DNA from: Paenibacillus sp. 32352
GTDB taxonomy: Bacteria; Bacillota; Bacilli; Paenibacillales; NBRC-103111
NCBI RefSeq assembly: GCF_002042965.1
Contig: NZ_MZNT01000010.1
Span: forward strand, 248,001 to 312,000
Direction: 5' to 3'
Length of the DNA stretch: 64,000 nucleotides
Numbering within the stretch: position 1 is the first letter of the stretch; each line of letters starts with the position of its first letter. Below the pieces are notes generated by a model. It searched no databases and had not been told where the DNA came from. It worked only from the letters and a program-made list of their open reading frames with translations. Shown here in pieces: positions 16,821 to 23,992 of this stretch. A program made the translations under genes and the position numbers.

Positions 16821-17250
16821 ACGTGTTTAGCTCTATTTTCCGTCCATCCGGGTCGTAAAATGCTATTTCCCTGCCGCATCCGCCGCGATCGTTAATTCCA
16901 TCCGAAGCTATCTCTACGCCGAGTTCTTTCATTCGCCTATAAATGTCTTCTATTTCTGAGTTTTTGACCCTAAAGAGGAGAACCGCGTGATTATACCCAT
17001 CTTTGTTATTAAAGCTCAATGATAATTGATCTTCCGACTGAATAAAAAACAGCGTTAAGCCAGTTGCGGTATGAAGTACGACTAAATCCGTATTGGGTTG
17101 GAGGGGGGAATGCTTCGAGGCATTAGGGTCGAATCCGAAAACGTCAACGTACCATTTTGCAGTAAGGTATGGATTTTTTGCCGGAAGATACAGTGTCATT
17201 AAATCCATAATGAAAGGCTGGGTTCTTTTTTCAACGGTTTGTTCACTCAC
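16810..17250 (-). CDS. VOC-family (glyoxalase/bleomycin-resistance fold) protein
   Basis: 146 residues forming one pair of VOC beta-alpha-beta modules: MTLYLPAKNPYLTAKWYVDVFGFDP at about 17-41 and a second half starting YNHAVLLFRVKN. The C-terminus has the typical FYDPDGRKIELNTYG with the metal-ligand Glu. Members bind or modify small molecules or confer resistance to them; no substrate can be named. The start is GTG at 17250 with AGAGGAGA upstream. It heads a possible small operon with the 48-residue frame and the S9 peptidase. Confidence 0.85.
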   Translation of the reverse strand: MSEQTVEKRTQPFIMDLMTLYLPAKNPYLTAKWYVDVFGFDPNASKHSPLQPNTDLVVLHTATGLTLFFIQSEDQLSLSFNNKDGYNHAVLLFRVKNSEIEDIYRRMKELGVEIASDGINDRGGCGREIAFYDPDGRKIELNTYGT

Positions 17251-17483
17251 TTTGATTCTCCTCTCGGTTTTTGAATCGACTCATCTATCAATATTCGAGT
17301 GGCACCCAATATTTTCCTTTAATAAATCATGTTACGTTTTTTAATATCGGTATCATTGAGCTTCAGCCTTTATTTGGGCCTTCAAACAATCAAATGATGG
17401 ACTAGGGATTTCTTACTAATCCCAATGGCAATACCTGCGTTCCCATTTACCATAATAGGATTCGCTTGGATTAGGTCAAACAT

Positions 17484-17523
17484 AAAAGAAAAAAAGGGAG
17501 CTTTGCTTGAAGCAAGCCCCTCC
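17484..17523 (-). terminator. Terminator of the MmcQ/YjbR gene
   Basis: On the minus strand GGGGCTTGC, a 5-base loop and GCAAAGCTCCC pair with one bulge, followed by TTTTTTTCTTTT. It lies 20 bases after the stop at 17543. Confidence 0.85.
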
Positions 17524-17542
17524 TCTATGGTTTCAATTATAA

Positions 17543-17902
17543 CTACATTCCGATAAGTCCTTGCCGTTCCGAGTTCGGAAGCTTGGCGACGACGAGCTGG
17601 TAAGATTCCCTAAGCATCGTTACAATGACATCATCAGGAACCGAGCCGTCCAGGATGACCGTATTCCAATGCTTCTTGTTCATGTGGTATCCGGGAATGA
17701 CCGACCCGGGATAGCTTTCGCGCTGCAGCCAAGCTTCCTCTGGTGACGTCTTCAGGTTAACGCTCTCCTTGCCCTGTTGATTGCCAAGCAGAGCGAACAT
17801 TTTGTTACGAACATACAGAACCGGCATGTGCGGATCGAAGGGATACCGCAGGCTTGTACCGTAGTAGCTGAGTCCTATCTCAATGATTTGTTCATGATTC
17901 AT
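17543..17902 (-). CDS. MmcQ/YjbR-family protein
   Basis: About 119 residues. The family pattern is visible as IGLSYYGTSLRYPFDPHMPVLYV, then KMFALLG, VNLKTSPEEAWLQRESYPGSVIPGYHMNKKHWNTV and the C-terminal VVAKLP. These are small CyaY-like-fold proteins often annotated as DNA-binding, with no established biochemical role. The ATG at 17902 is chosen over the GTG two codons upstream; neither has a good ribosome binding site. It is followed by its own terminator, so it is probably monocistronic. Confidence 0.85.
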   Translation of the reverse strand: MNHEQIIEIGLSYYGTSLRYPFDPHMPVLYVRNKMFALLGNQQGKESVNLKTSPEEAWLQRESYPGSVIPGYHMNKKHWNTVILDGSVPDDVIVTMLRESYQLVVAKLPNSERQGLIGM

Positions 17903-17926
17903 GGGCACGATGGAATATTACCAAAA

Positions 17927-18080
17927 TCAACTTCCTAACGCACGCAGGGAACGTCTCTTTTTCACGGGCTCACCTGAATGCGGATGGATGGTGGACTCCA
18001 ACTTTTTTTCATCGATCAAATACTTTCGCAAATGACGGATATCAGGGCTAATAATTTTTTTGTTTATTGTGGCTATTTGT
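17927..18080 (-). pseudogene. Start-less open frame, possible gene remnant
   Basis: A frame of about 50 codons ends in TGA at 17927-17929 and opens after a TAA, with no ATG or GTG. The product is compositionally protein-like (ISPDIRHLRKYLIDEKKL, then SGEPVKKRRSLRALGS). I do not recognise it. It may be the 3' end of a deleted gene upstream of MmcQ/YjbR, or chance. Confidence 0.25.
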
Positions 18081-18126
18081 AAGTTTTAGGTGTCTAATCC
18101 TATGTGAAAACAAAGGAGGTTCACAT

Positions 18127-18543
18127 GTGTCTGGGCCCAATGACAATTTCGATCAAATCTATGAGGAATATAACAAAAAAATCGTAAGGTATCTCTCCCT
18201 GAAGGTTGATATCCAGACAGCCGAGGACGTCTCTCAGTTAACGTTTGTTAAGGCAATGGAAAATTGGCATACTTTTCGGGGAGATTCGTCAGTTTCGCCT
18301 ATGATTAAGCAAGGGGAAATCCCCACATTTTTAGAGCTAGAAACCGATTCATGGGATTTTGAAAAAATGAAGGGATTCCAGTTCTCCTACCTTCTGTGTG
18401 AGTTTATCCTGCAAAAATACGGATTAGAAGTTCTTAATAAGATTATTAGAACGCCAGACGACTTCAAAGGTGTCTTCTCTTGCTCTTCCCTGGAACTTCA
18501 TAACCAATGGAAAACAAATATAAAAACCCAGTTGAATCTTTAA
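18127..18543 (+). pseudogene. Chimeric ECF-sigma fragment fused to a peptidase-like tail
   Basis: The start is GTG at 18127 with AAAGGAGG seven bases upstream. Residues 1-56 are a clear region 2 of an ECF sigma factor (FDQIYEEYNKKIVRYLSLKV, then EDVSQLTFVKAMENWHTFRG). They stop exactly where region 2.4 and the linker to region 4 should continue. Residues 57-138 switch to an unrelated helical sequence (FSYLLCEFILQKYGLEVLNK, then PDDFKGVFSCSSLELHNQW). It resembles the C-terminal tail of gluzincin-type membrane peptidases often encoded beside such sigma factors. The likely cause is a deletion that removed sigma region 4 and most of a neighbouring gene while keeping the frame. Without region 4 it should not direct transcription. 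Confidence 0.7.
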
Positions 18544-18734
18544 TTGTTCGATTCTAAATTTTCTTTCCGCTTTGTCCATGCAGTTTCACCTTATTGGCAT
18601 TATTAGCTTTCGTCTAACTATTCGGGATGTTGAACACTCCTACCTTTAGATGCGAAGTGGCATCCGTTGTAGGCCAGCTGCCGTCATGTTGTATAAAAGT
18701 AGCGTACCCGTTTGAATTCCTGTAAAACGAAAAA

Positions 18735-18905
18735 CGAGCGCCTCAGTACGATGGGGTTACGCACGAGGTCAAAAGCCTCAAAAAGCCCATCCAGGAGGTC
18801 GCTCTATCATGAAGTTTAAGGGACAGGAGAAGCAAAATCAACTCATAGAAAACATTTCCGTTCATCATCTGGTTGTTGGCGTAGATATCGCACAGGAAGT
18901 CCCGC
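18735..18905 (+). mobile_element. IS110-type transposase stub
   Basis: CAGGAGG precedes an ATG at 18809 that encodes about 30 residues typical of an IS110-family DEDD transposase N-terminus (MKFKGQEKQNQLIENISVHH, then LVVGVDIAQE, with the first catalytic Asp). The sequence then changes abruptly at about 18900, and a stop follows after VPRRQ. The 70 bases before the ATG probably belong to the element's left end. Almost the entire element is missing. The junction abuts the broken Gfo/Idh/MocA gene on the opposite strand. Confidence 0.65.
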
Positions 18906-19144
18906 GCCGTCAGTAAACCCGATCATGCACGGTACGCGGCGTTCGCGGTATAATGCAAAAAGCTCCTCCGCCTCTTCCATCGTGCGGGTAAACGGCTTTT
19001 CCGACAGGGTCGGATTTCCCGCTTCGATGCATTTTTTTAAGATTTTCGTACTTCCGATACCGTTTATGCTCAGTAAATTCCGAATGTGACCGTTGGCCAT
19101 TCTCCCCAAGCCGATGATCCCGCTTTCCGAGGTTTATCGCTCAC
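18906..19144 (-). pseudogene. Broken Gfo/Idh/MocA-type oxidoreductase gene
   Basis: A GTG at 19144 with GGGAGGGG upstream overlaps the HAD stop and begins VSDKPRK. One base later the frame must shift to read the Rossmann motif GIIGLGRMANGHIRNLLSI, consistent with a one-base deletion. After that motif about 80 residues of the normal protein are missing, and the sequence resumes at CIEAGNPTLSEKPFTRTMEE, continuing to VPCMIGF. There it is cut by the IS110-type fragment. Intact members are NAD(P)-dependent sugar or inositol dehydrogenases, so this was probably the last enzyme of the Opp-type operon. It is non-functional now. Confidence 0.75.
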
Positions 19145-19697
19145 TGCTTCCCCTCCCTTGCTCCGCTTCCACATATTTCTCATTTAATCGTTCGACAAGA
19201 TCGATCAATTCCATCGGCATATGGATCGTGTAATCAGGCCGCTCACTCTCATCGGCAGGCTGCTTGGGATATCTCGGCGTCCAATCCAGGAACACGCTCG
19301 TGAACCCCATTTGGTTGGCGCCCTTGATGTCACGGCTAAGGTTGTTCCCCACCATGACGATCCGTGACCGGTCCCTCTCCTGCAAATCAAGTGCCCCCAT
19401 GGCAGCCTTGAACATTCTCGGGCTCGGTTTGGAGGCTTTAATCGTTTCCGAATAAATCATCGTCGTGAACTCATCATAAATCCCGTTCTGGATGAACATG
19501 TTCTTAAACGATTGGGCCAGCCCGTCCGCCACCAGGGCCAAGGTATATCCGCGTTCGGCAAGCGTTCTGACCATGAGATCCGCCCCCGGGATTACGTTCG
19601 CCCGGATCACGACGTCATGTTCGTCCCGGATTTCCGTGCCCTCATCAATGATCGTGTCTCCGCTGTCGAGAAATACAATGATTTTTTTAGGCTCCAT
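19134..19697 (-). CDS. HAD-superfamily phosphatase
   Basis: 187 residues. HAD motif I is FLDSGDTIID (nucleophile Asp near 11; the +2 position is Gly instead of Asp). Motif II is LVADG, motif III the Lys of IKASKPSPRMF, and motif IV VMVGNNLSRDIKGANQ. The cap region is small. It should hydrolyse a phosphomonoester, perhaps a sugar phosphate. It starts five bases after the ATPase stop, with AAGGTGG inside the upstream gene, so it is part of the ABC operon. Its stop overlaps the start of the broken oxidoreductase gene. Confidence 0.87.
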   Translation of the reverse strand: MEPKKIIVFLDSGDTIIDEGTEIRDEHDVVIRANVIPGADLMVRTLAERGYTLALVADGLAQSFKNMFIQNGIYDEFTTMIYSETIKASKPSPRMFKAAMGALDLQERDRSRIVMVGNNLSRDIKGANQMGFTSVFLDWTPRYPKQPADESERPDYTIHMPMELIDLVERLNEKYVEAEQGRGSSER

Positions 19698-19701
19698 GCT
19701 T

Positions 19702-20730
19702 CTAATCCACCTTCTCGTAAGTATTTACGCCTTTCAATGCAAGTTCTCCCGCATAATGACAGGACACGTAGTGCTGATCCGCAATCTCGCGTACGACCGG
19801 TTCGTCGGTGACGCATTTCTCCGTTTTGTAGGGACATCTCGGGTGAAAATGGCAGCCGCTCGGCGGTTTGGCAGGGTTCGGCACTTCTCCCTCCAAAATA
19901 ATCCGTTCCTTGCGGATGTTCGGATCCGGTAAAGGAACAGCGGATAGTAAAGCTTCCGTATACGGATGCCCCGGGCTTGCAAAAATCGAATTGGCCGGTG
20001 CCAGCTCGACGATTTTTCCCAGATGCATCACGGCGACGCGGTCCGAAATATGCTCGACGACACTGAGGTCGTGGGAAATAAAGATGTAAGTAATTTTGTA
20101 TTGCTCCTGCAAGTCCTTAAGCAGGTTAATGATTTGCGCTTGGATGGACACGTCGAGCGCCGATACCGCTTCATCGCAAACGACCAACCTAGGCCGGCTG
20201 GCGAGTGCCCGGGCAATGGCGATTCTCTGCCGCTGTCCTCCGGAGAACGCATGGGGATAACGTTCCAGATAGCTGACGTTTAAGCCTGTTTTTTCAGCAA
20301 TTTCCGTAACCCGTTCCCTTACCTCCGCCTTGCTCAGTTTCCCGTCGGCCGTTAAGGGCTCGCTGATAATATTAAAAACGCTCATTCTCGGACTTAATGA
20401 GGAGTACGGATCCTGAAAAATCATCTGAATGTCCTTGCGGTAGTTATTATATTCCTCGCCCTTCAGCTTAAGGAAGTCGCGCTTCGTTCCTTGCTCGGGA
20501 TAATAGATCACCTCGCCGGACGTCGCATCGATGCCGCGGACGATACATCGGCCCAGCGTCGTTTTGCCGCAGCCGGATTCACCGACGATGCTGAACGTCT
20601 CGCCTTCCCGAAGCTCAAAAGAAATATCCGACACGACGCGTACGGGGGCATGCTTGCGAAAGCCGAACAAGCTCTTTTTCCCTTCAAAATGCTTCGTAAG
20701 CCGATTAACCTGCAGTATCGTCTTGGGCAT
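19702..20730 (-). CDS. ABC transporter ATP-binding protein, OppF/DppF type
   Basis: About 342 residues. Walker A is GESGCGKTTLG, the Q-loop region is MIFQDPYSSLSPRMS, the signature is FSGGQRQRIAIARAL and Walker B is RLVVCDEAVSALD. The C-terminal OppD/F extension has the Cys-rich HFHPRCPYKTEKC. The ATG at 20730 is used because GGAGG lies directly before it; a longer frame to 20787 has no such signal. The gene overlaps the 3' end of the OppD-type gene by 26 bp. It powers the importer together with that protein. Confidence 0.95.
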   Translation of the reverse strand: MPKTILQVNRLTKHFEGKKSLFGFRKHAPVRVVSDISFELREGETFSIVGESGCGKTTLGRCIVRGIDATSGEVIYYPEQGTKRDFLKLKGEEYNNYRKDIQMIFQDPYSSLSPRMSVFNIISEPLTADGKLSKAEVRERVTEIAEKTGLNVSYLERYPHAFSGGQRQRIAIARALASRPRLVVCDEAVSALDVSIQAQIINLLKDLQEQYKITYIFISHDLSVVEHISDRVAVMHLGKIVELAPANSIFASPGHPYTEALLSAVPLPDPNIRKERIILEGEVPNPAKPPSGCHFHPRCPYKTEKCVTDEPVVREIADQHYVSCHYAGELALKGVNTYEKVD

Positions 20731-21766
20731 AGCGTACCTCCCCCCCCTGCTCGTTATATAGGAAACAACGGACGGTATGATCGGCATCGATTTGGGTTAA
20801 CGGTACAGCCTTCTTGTCGCATAAACCGGGTATCCGGTCCTTGCACCGGTCATAAAATCCGCACATCTGCGGCATATTCAGGGCAAGCGGCACCGTGCCT
20901 TCAATCGACTCCAGTCGTTTATTTTTGCGTCCAAGCTTCGGCATGGAATGCAGCAGTCCTTTGGTATACGGATGCTTCGGATTATTGAAAATTTCCTTCA
21001 CTGGGGCCTGCTCCACTATTTTGCCTAAATACATGACCGCCACCTCGTCACACATCTCTGCGATGATCCCGAGATCATGGGTAACGAGCAGTATCGCCAT
21101 GCCGAACTCCTTCTGCAGCTCCTTCATTAATTCGAGCACTTGGGCTTGAATCGTAACGTCAAGGGCCGTCGTCGGTTCGTCGGCGATGAGCAGCTCCGGA
21201 TTGCAGGACAGCGACATCGCAATCATCGCCCGCTGCCGCATACCACCTGAGAATTCATGAGGAAACTGCTCGAATCGCTTCTCCTCGTCGGATATGCCTA
21301 CCTTGCGCAGCATCTCCAGGGCAATCTGCTTGGCCTCACGCTTATTCTTCGTGCGGTGCGTCAGAATGGCCTCCATAATCTGATTGCCGATGGTGTACAT
21401 CGGAGAGAAGGCGGTCATCGGCTCCTGAAAAATCATAGAAATCCGCTTGCCGCGTATCGCTCGAATTTGCCTTCCCTTCGGATCCATCTGCAGCAGATCG
21501 ACCGGCTTCGCCGAAGGGGCCGCACCCCCGTGGAACACAATGCTGCCGGAAGTTTCACACTCCTTCGGATTGATAGCAATAATCGCCCTGCTGGTCAAGC
21601 TTTTGCCGCAGCCCGACTCTCCGACCAAGCCTAACGTTTTTCCCTTCTTGATTTCAAAGTCCACACCGTCAACAGCAGCCAGTGTGCCGGCATCCATACG
21701 GATGTGAATCTTCAGATCTTGAACGGTGAGCAGAGGCGACCCGGGGTCCGTCTGATGTGCCGTCAT
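20705..21766 (-). CDS. ABC transporter ATP-binding protein, OppD/DppD type
   Basis: 353 residues. Walker A is GESGCGKSLTS, the Q-loop MIFQEPMTAFSPMYT, the signature FSGGMRQRAMIAMSLS and Walker B ELLIADEPTTALD. The C-terminal domain carries CGFYDRCKDRIPGLC, the Cys pattern of OppD-type proteins that can hold an iron-sulfur cluster. It pairs with the OppF-type subunit. It lies 18 bp after the second permease. Confidence 0.95.
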   Translation of the reverse strand: MTAHQTDPGSPLLTVQDLKIHIRMDAGTLAAVDGVDFEIKKGKTLGLVGESGCGKSLTSRAIIAINPKECETSGSIVFHGGAAPSAKPVDLLQMDPKGRQIRAIRGKRISMIFQEPMTAFSPMYTIGNQIMEAILTHRTKNKREAKQIALEMLRKVGISDEEKRFEQFPHEFSGGMRQRAMIAMSLSCNPELLIADEPTTALDVTIQAQVLELMKELQKEFGMAILLVTHDLGIIAEMCDEVAVMYLGKIVEQAPVKEIFNNPKHPYTKGLLHSMPKLGRKNKRLESIEGTVPLALNMPQMCGFYDRCKDRIPGLCDKKAVPLTQIDADHTVRCFLYNEQGGEVRYAQDDTAG

Positions 21767-21784
21767 AGGTTTCCCTCACTTCCA

Positions 21785-22930
21785 TTATTTCTTATAAGGA
21801 TCGGCGGCATCGCGCAAGCCGTCGCCCACGAAATTGTAGGCAAGCACCGTAAGGATGACCGTGCCGAGCGGGATCAGCTTCCAAGGGTATAAGGCGACAT
21901 TCTCAATTTGCTGTGCCTCCTGCAGCAGCACGCCCCAGCTTGTGGCCGGTGAACGGATGCCGAGACCCAGAAAGCTCATCGCGGTTTCGCCCAGAATCAT
22001 GGACGGGATCGCTAACGTAGCGGCTACGACCAGGTAACTGATGAAGCCCGGTACCAGGTGCACCCGGATAATTTTCATATTGCGTACCCCGGAGATTTTG
22101 GCCGCCATAACATAATCTTCAATCTTTAAGGAAATGAATTTGCTTCGTACAACCCGGGCTAGCCCCGTCCAGTCGATAAATGCGAGGATGATCGTGATAT
22201 AAAAATACATTTGAACGACCGGGATTCTGGGCGGAATGGCGGCAGAGAGCGCCATCCAGAGCGGAAGCGTCGGAAAGGAGCGGATGATCTCGATTAGTCT
22301 CTGGATAATGGAGTCGAGCAGGCCGCCGAAGTATCCGGATATGCCGCCGATCACAATGCCCAGGATGAAGCTGATGGTTACGCCGACCAGCGGAATGCTT
22401 AATGAAATTTGGCTGCCGAGCACAATTCTGGAGAACAGGTCACGTCCCATGCCGTCCGTGCCGAACAGGAACAGCTTTCCGGGCGGATCCACCCCGAACA
22501 GATGTTTATTCGTGGGAATGAACCCCCACAGCTTGTAGCTCTCTCCCTCTACGAACAGCCTGACGGGGTATTTGACTTGCGTATCGTCCACATATATTTT
22601 GCGGAGGGTGACCGGATCCCTGCTCGATTTAAGCCCGTACACAAACGGCTGCAGATGAAACTTCCCTTCCGCATCAATCCACCTTACCGCCATAGGTGCC
22701 GTATTAATATACTGGCTGTCATAGCTCAGGAGCCCCTGCGGGGCGATAAATGGGGCGAATAGGGCAACGACGTATAATACCAGCAGGAAGACCAAGCTCA
22801 CGCGAGCCAGCTTATGCTTCTTGAATTTCTTGTACATTAAGCGCCACTGTGAGCTGTAATATTCCTCGGTCGCAGCCTTCGCCTTGCGTCTGCCGAAAAG
22901 CGGGGTCGGATGTTTGAGTATCGTTTTCAT
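21785..22930 (-). CDS. ABC permease, OppC/DppC type
   Basis: 381 residues. A long basic cytoplasmic N-terminus is followed by the first helix (about 42-63) and a large external insertion of about 100 residues typical of OppC proteins. Five more helices follow. The ATPase loop is seen as VMAAKISGVRNMKIIRVHL and the family's C-terminus as FNFVGDGLRDAADPY-like (YNFVGDGLRDAADPYKK). It starts three bases after the OppB-type gene stop. Confidence 0.94.
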   Translation of the reverse strand: MKTILKHPTPLFGRRKAKAATEEYYSSQWRLMYKKFKKHKLARVSLVFLLVLYVVALFAPFIAPQGLLSYDSQYINTAPMAVRWIDAEGKFHLQPFVYGLKSSRDPVTLRKIYVDDTQVKYPVRLFVEGESYKLWGFIPTNKHLFGVDPPGKLFLFGTDGMGRDLFSRIVLGSQISLSIPLVGVTISFILGIVIGGISGYFGGLLDSIIQRLIEIIRSFPTLPLWMALSAAIPPRIPVVQMYFYITIILAFIDWTGLARVVRSKFISLKIEDYVMAAKISGVRNMKIIRVHLVPGFISYLVVAATLAIPSMILGETAMSFLGLGIRSPATSWGVLLQEAQQIENVALYPWKLIPLGTVILTVLAYNFVGDGLRDAADPYKK

Positions 22931-22933
22931 TCG

Positions 22934-23932
22934 CTACGCACCTCGATATTCCGTCCGGATTTTCGGATCAAGCCAAGCAAGCAGAATATCCGAAATCAAT
23001 GTTCCGAACACGGTCAAAATGGCCATGAAAAACAACCATGTCCCTGCCAAATACATGTCTTGTGCAAGCAATGCGTTATACATAACGGGTCCTTGCAGCG
23101 GAAGGTTCAGTACAATCGCCGTGATGGTGGATCCGGTAAAGATATGGGTCAATGACCAGCCGATGGTGCTGATAATGGGATTGATCGCAGCACGGGTCGG
23201 ATATTTCAGTATAATCTTCATCTCCGGCAAGCCTTTGGCTCGGGCCGTTACCACGTTGGGCTTATTGATCTCCTCCAGCATCTGTCCTCTCATGACACGC
23301 ATAAGCTCGGCGGTACTTGCCATGCCGATGACGATGATCGGGATGACCATATGCTTGAGCAGGTCGAGCACCTTCGCAACCGACCAGGCGCTGTTGGCAT
23401 GTTCTTCTGAGAAGAGTCCGAGCATCGGATCGCCTAGATACACATAGGAGAGGTACATCAAAATAACCGCCAGCAAGAAGTGGGGCGTTGCCATTCCGAG
23501 AAACCCAATGGCCGTGAAGATGTAATCTCCTACGGTGTATTGCTTAATAGCACTGTAAATGCCTACAGGGATTGCAATTAGATAAGTGAAGGCCATGGTA
23601 ACCAAGGAAACGATCAATGTCAGGGGCAAATATTGTCCGATGACCGCCGTCACCGGCTTGTTGAAATTGTAGGAGTACCCGAAGTCAAAGTGCAGAATAA
23701 TATTTTTGGCCCAGTAAAAGTATTGAATAAACCAGGGCTGGTCCAGACCATATTGCGCTCTCATTCGCGCCATATCCTCCGTTGTCATGACATCTCCTGC
23801 CGCTGCCATTTTGGCGGCATAAGTCGAGACGAAGTCGCCCGGAGGAAGCTGTATGATGTAAAAAACGATCACGGAGATCACAAATACGACAGGAATCATG
23901 AGCAGGCATCTTCGTACGATATATCGCAGCAT
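22934..23932 (-). CDS. ABC permease, OppB/DppB type
   Basis: 332 residues with six membrane helices. The N-terminus MLRYIVRRCLLMIPVVFVIS and PPGDF are classic OppB features. The central loop includes VTARAKGLPEMKIILKYPTR, the ATPase-contact motif. It forms the translocation channel with the OppC-type subunit. A strong hairpin terminator lies between it and the binding-protein gene. Confidence 0.94.
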   Translation of the reverse strand: MLRYIVRRCLLMIPVVFVISVIVFYIIQLPPGDFVSTYAAKMAAAGDVMTTEDMARMRAQYGLDQPWFIQYFYWAKNIILHFDFGYSYNFNKPVTAVIGQYLPLTLIVSLVTMAFTYLIAIPVGIYSAIKQYTVGDYIFTAIGFLGMATPHFLLAVILMYLSYVYLGDPMLGLFSEEHANSAWSVAKVLDLLKHMVIPIIVIGMASTAELMRVMRGQMLEEINKPNVVTARAKGLPEMKIILKYPTRAAINPIISTIGWSLTHIFTGSTITAIVLNLPLQGPVMYNALLAQDMYLAGTWLFFMAILTVFGTLISDILLAWLDPKIRTEYRGA

Positions 23933-23951
23933 CCGTTCTCCCTCTTTTCTT

Positions 23952-23980
23952 AGAAAAGGGGGAAGTCACTCCCCCTCTTG
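23952..23980 (-). terminator. Intra-operon hairpin after the binding-protein gene
   Basis: On the minus strand AGAGGGGGA and TTCCCCCTTTTCT pair around a 5-base loop (23955-23978), with the T-rich segment forming part of the 3' arm. It lies 15 bases after the stop of the binding-protein gene and before the permease genes. Such hairpins allow more binding protein than permease to be made, by partial termination or mRNA protection. Confidence 0.75.
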
Positions 23981-23992
23981 GGTCACTGACGA

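Noticed and set aside
17400..17545. Plus-strand frame with FLLIPMAIPAFPFTIIGFAW, membrane-like
   Set aside because: No start signal, and it runs through the minus-strand terminator; probably chance, though a remnant of a membrane protein cannot be excluded.
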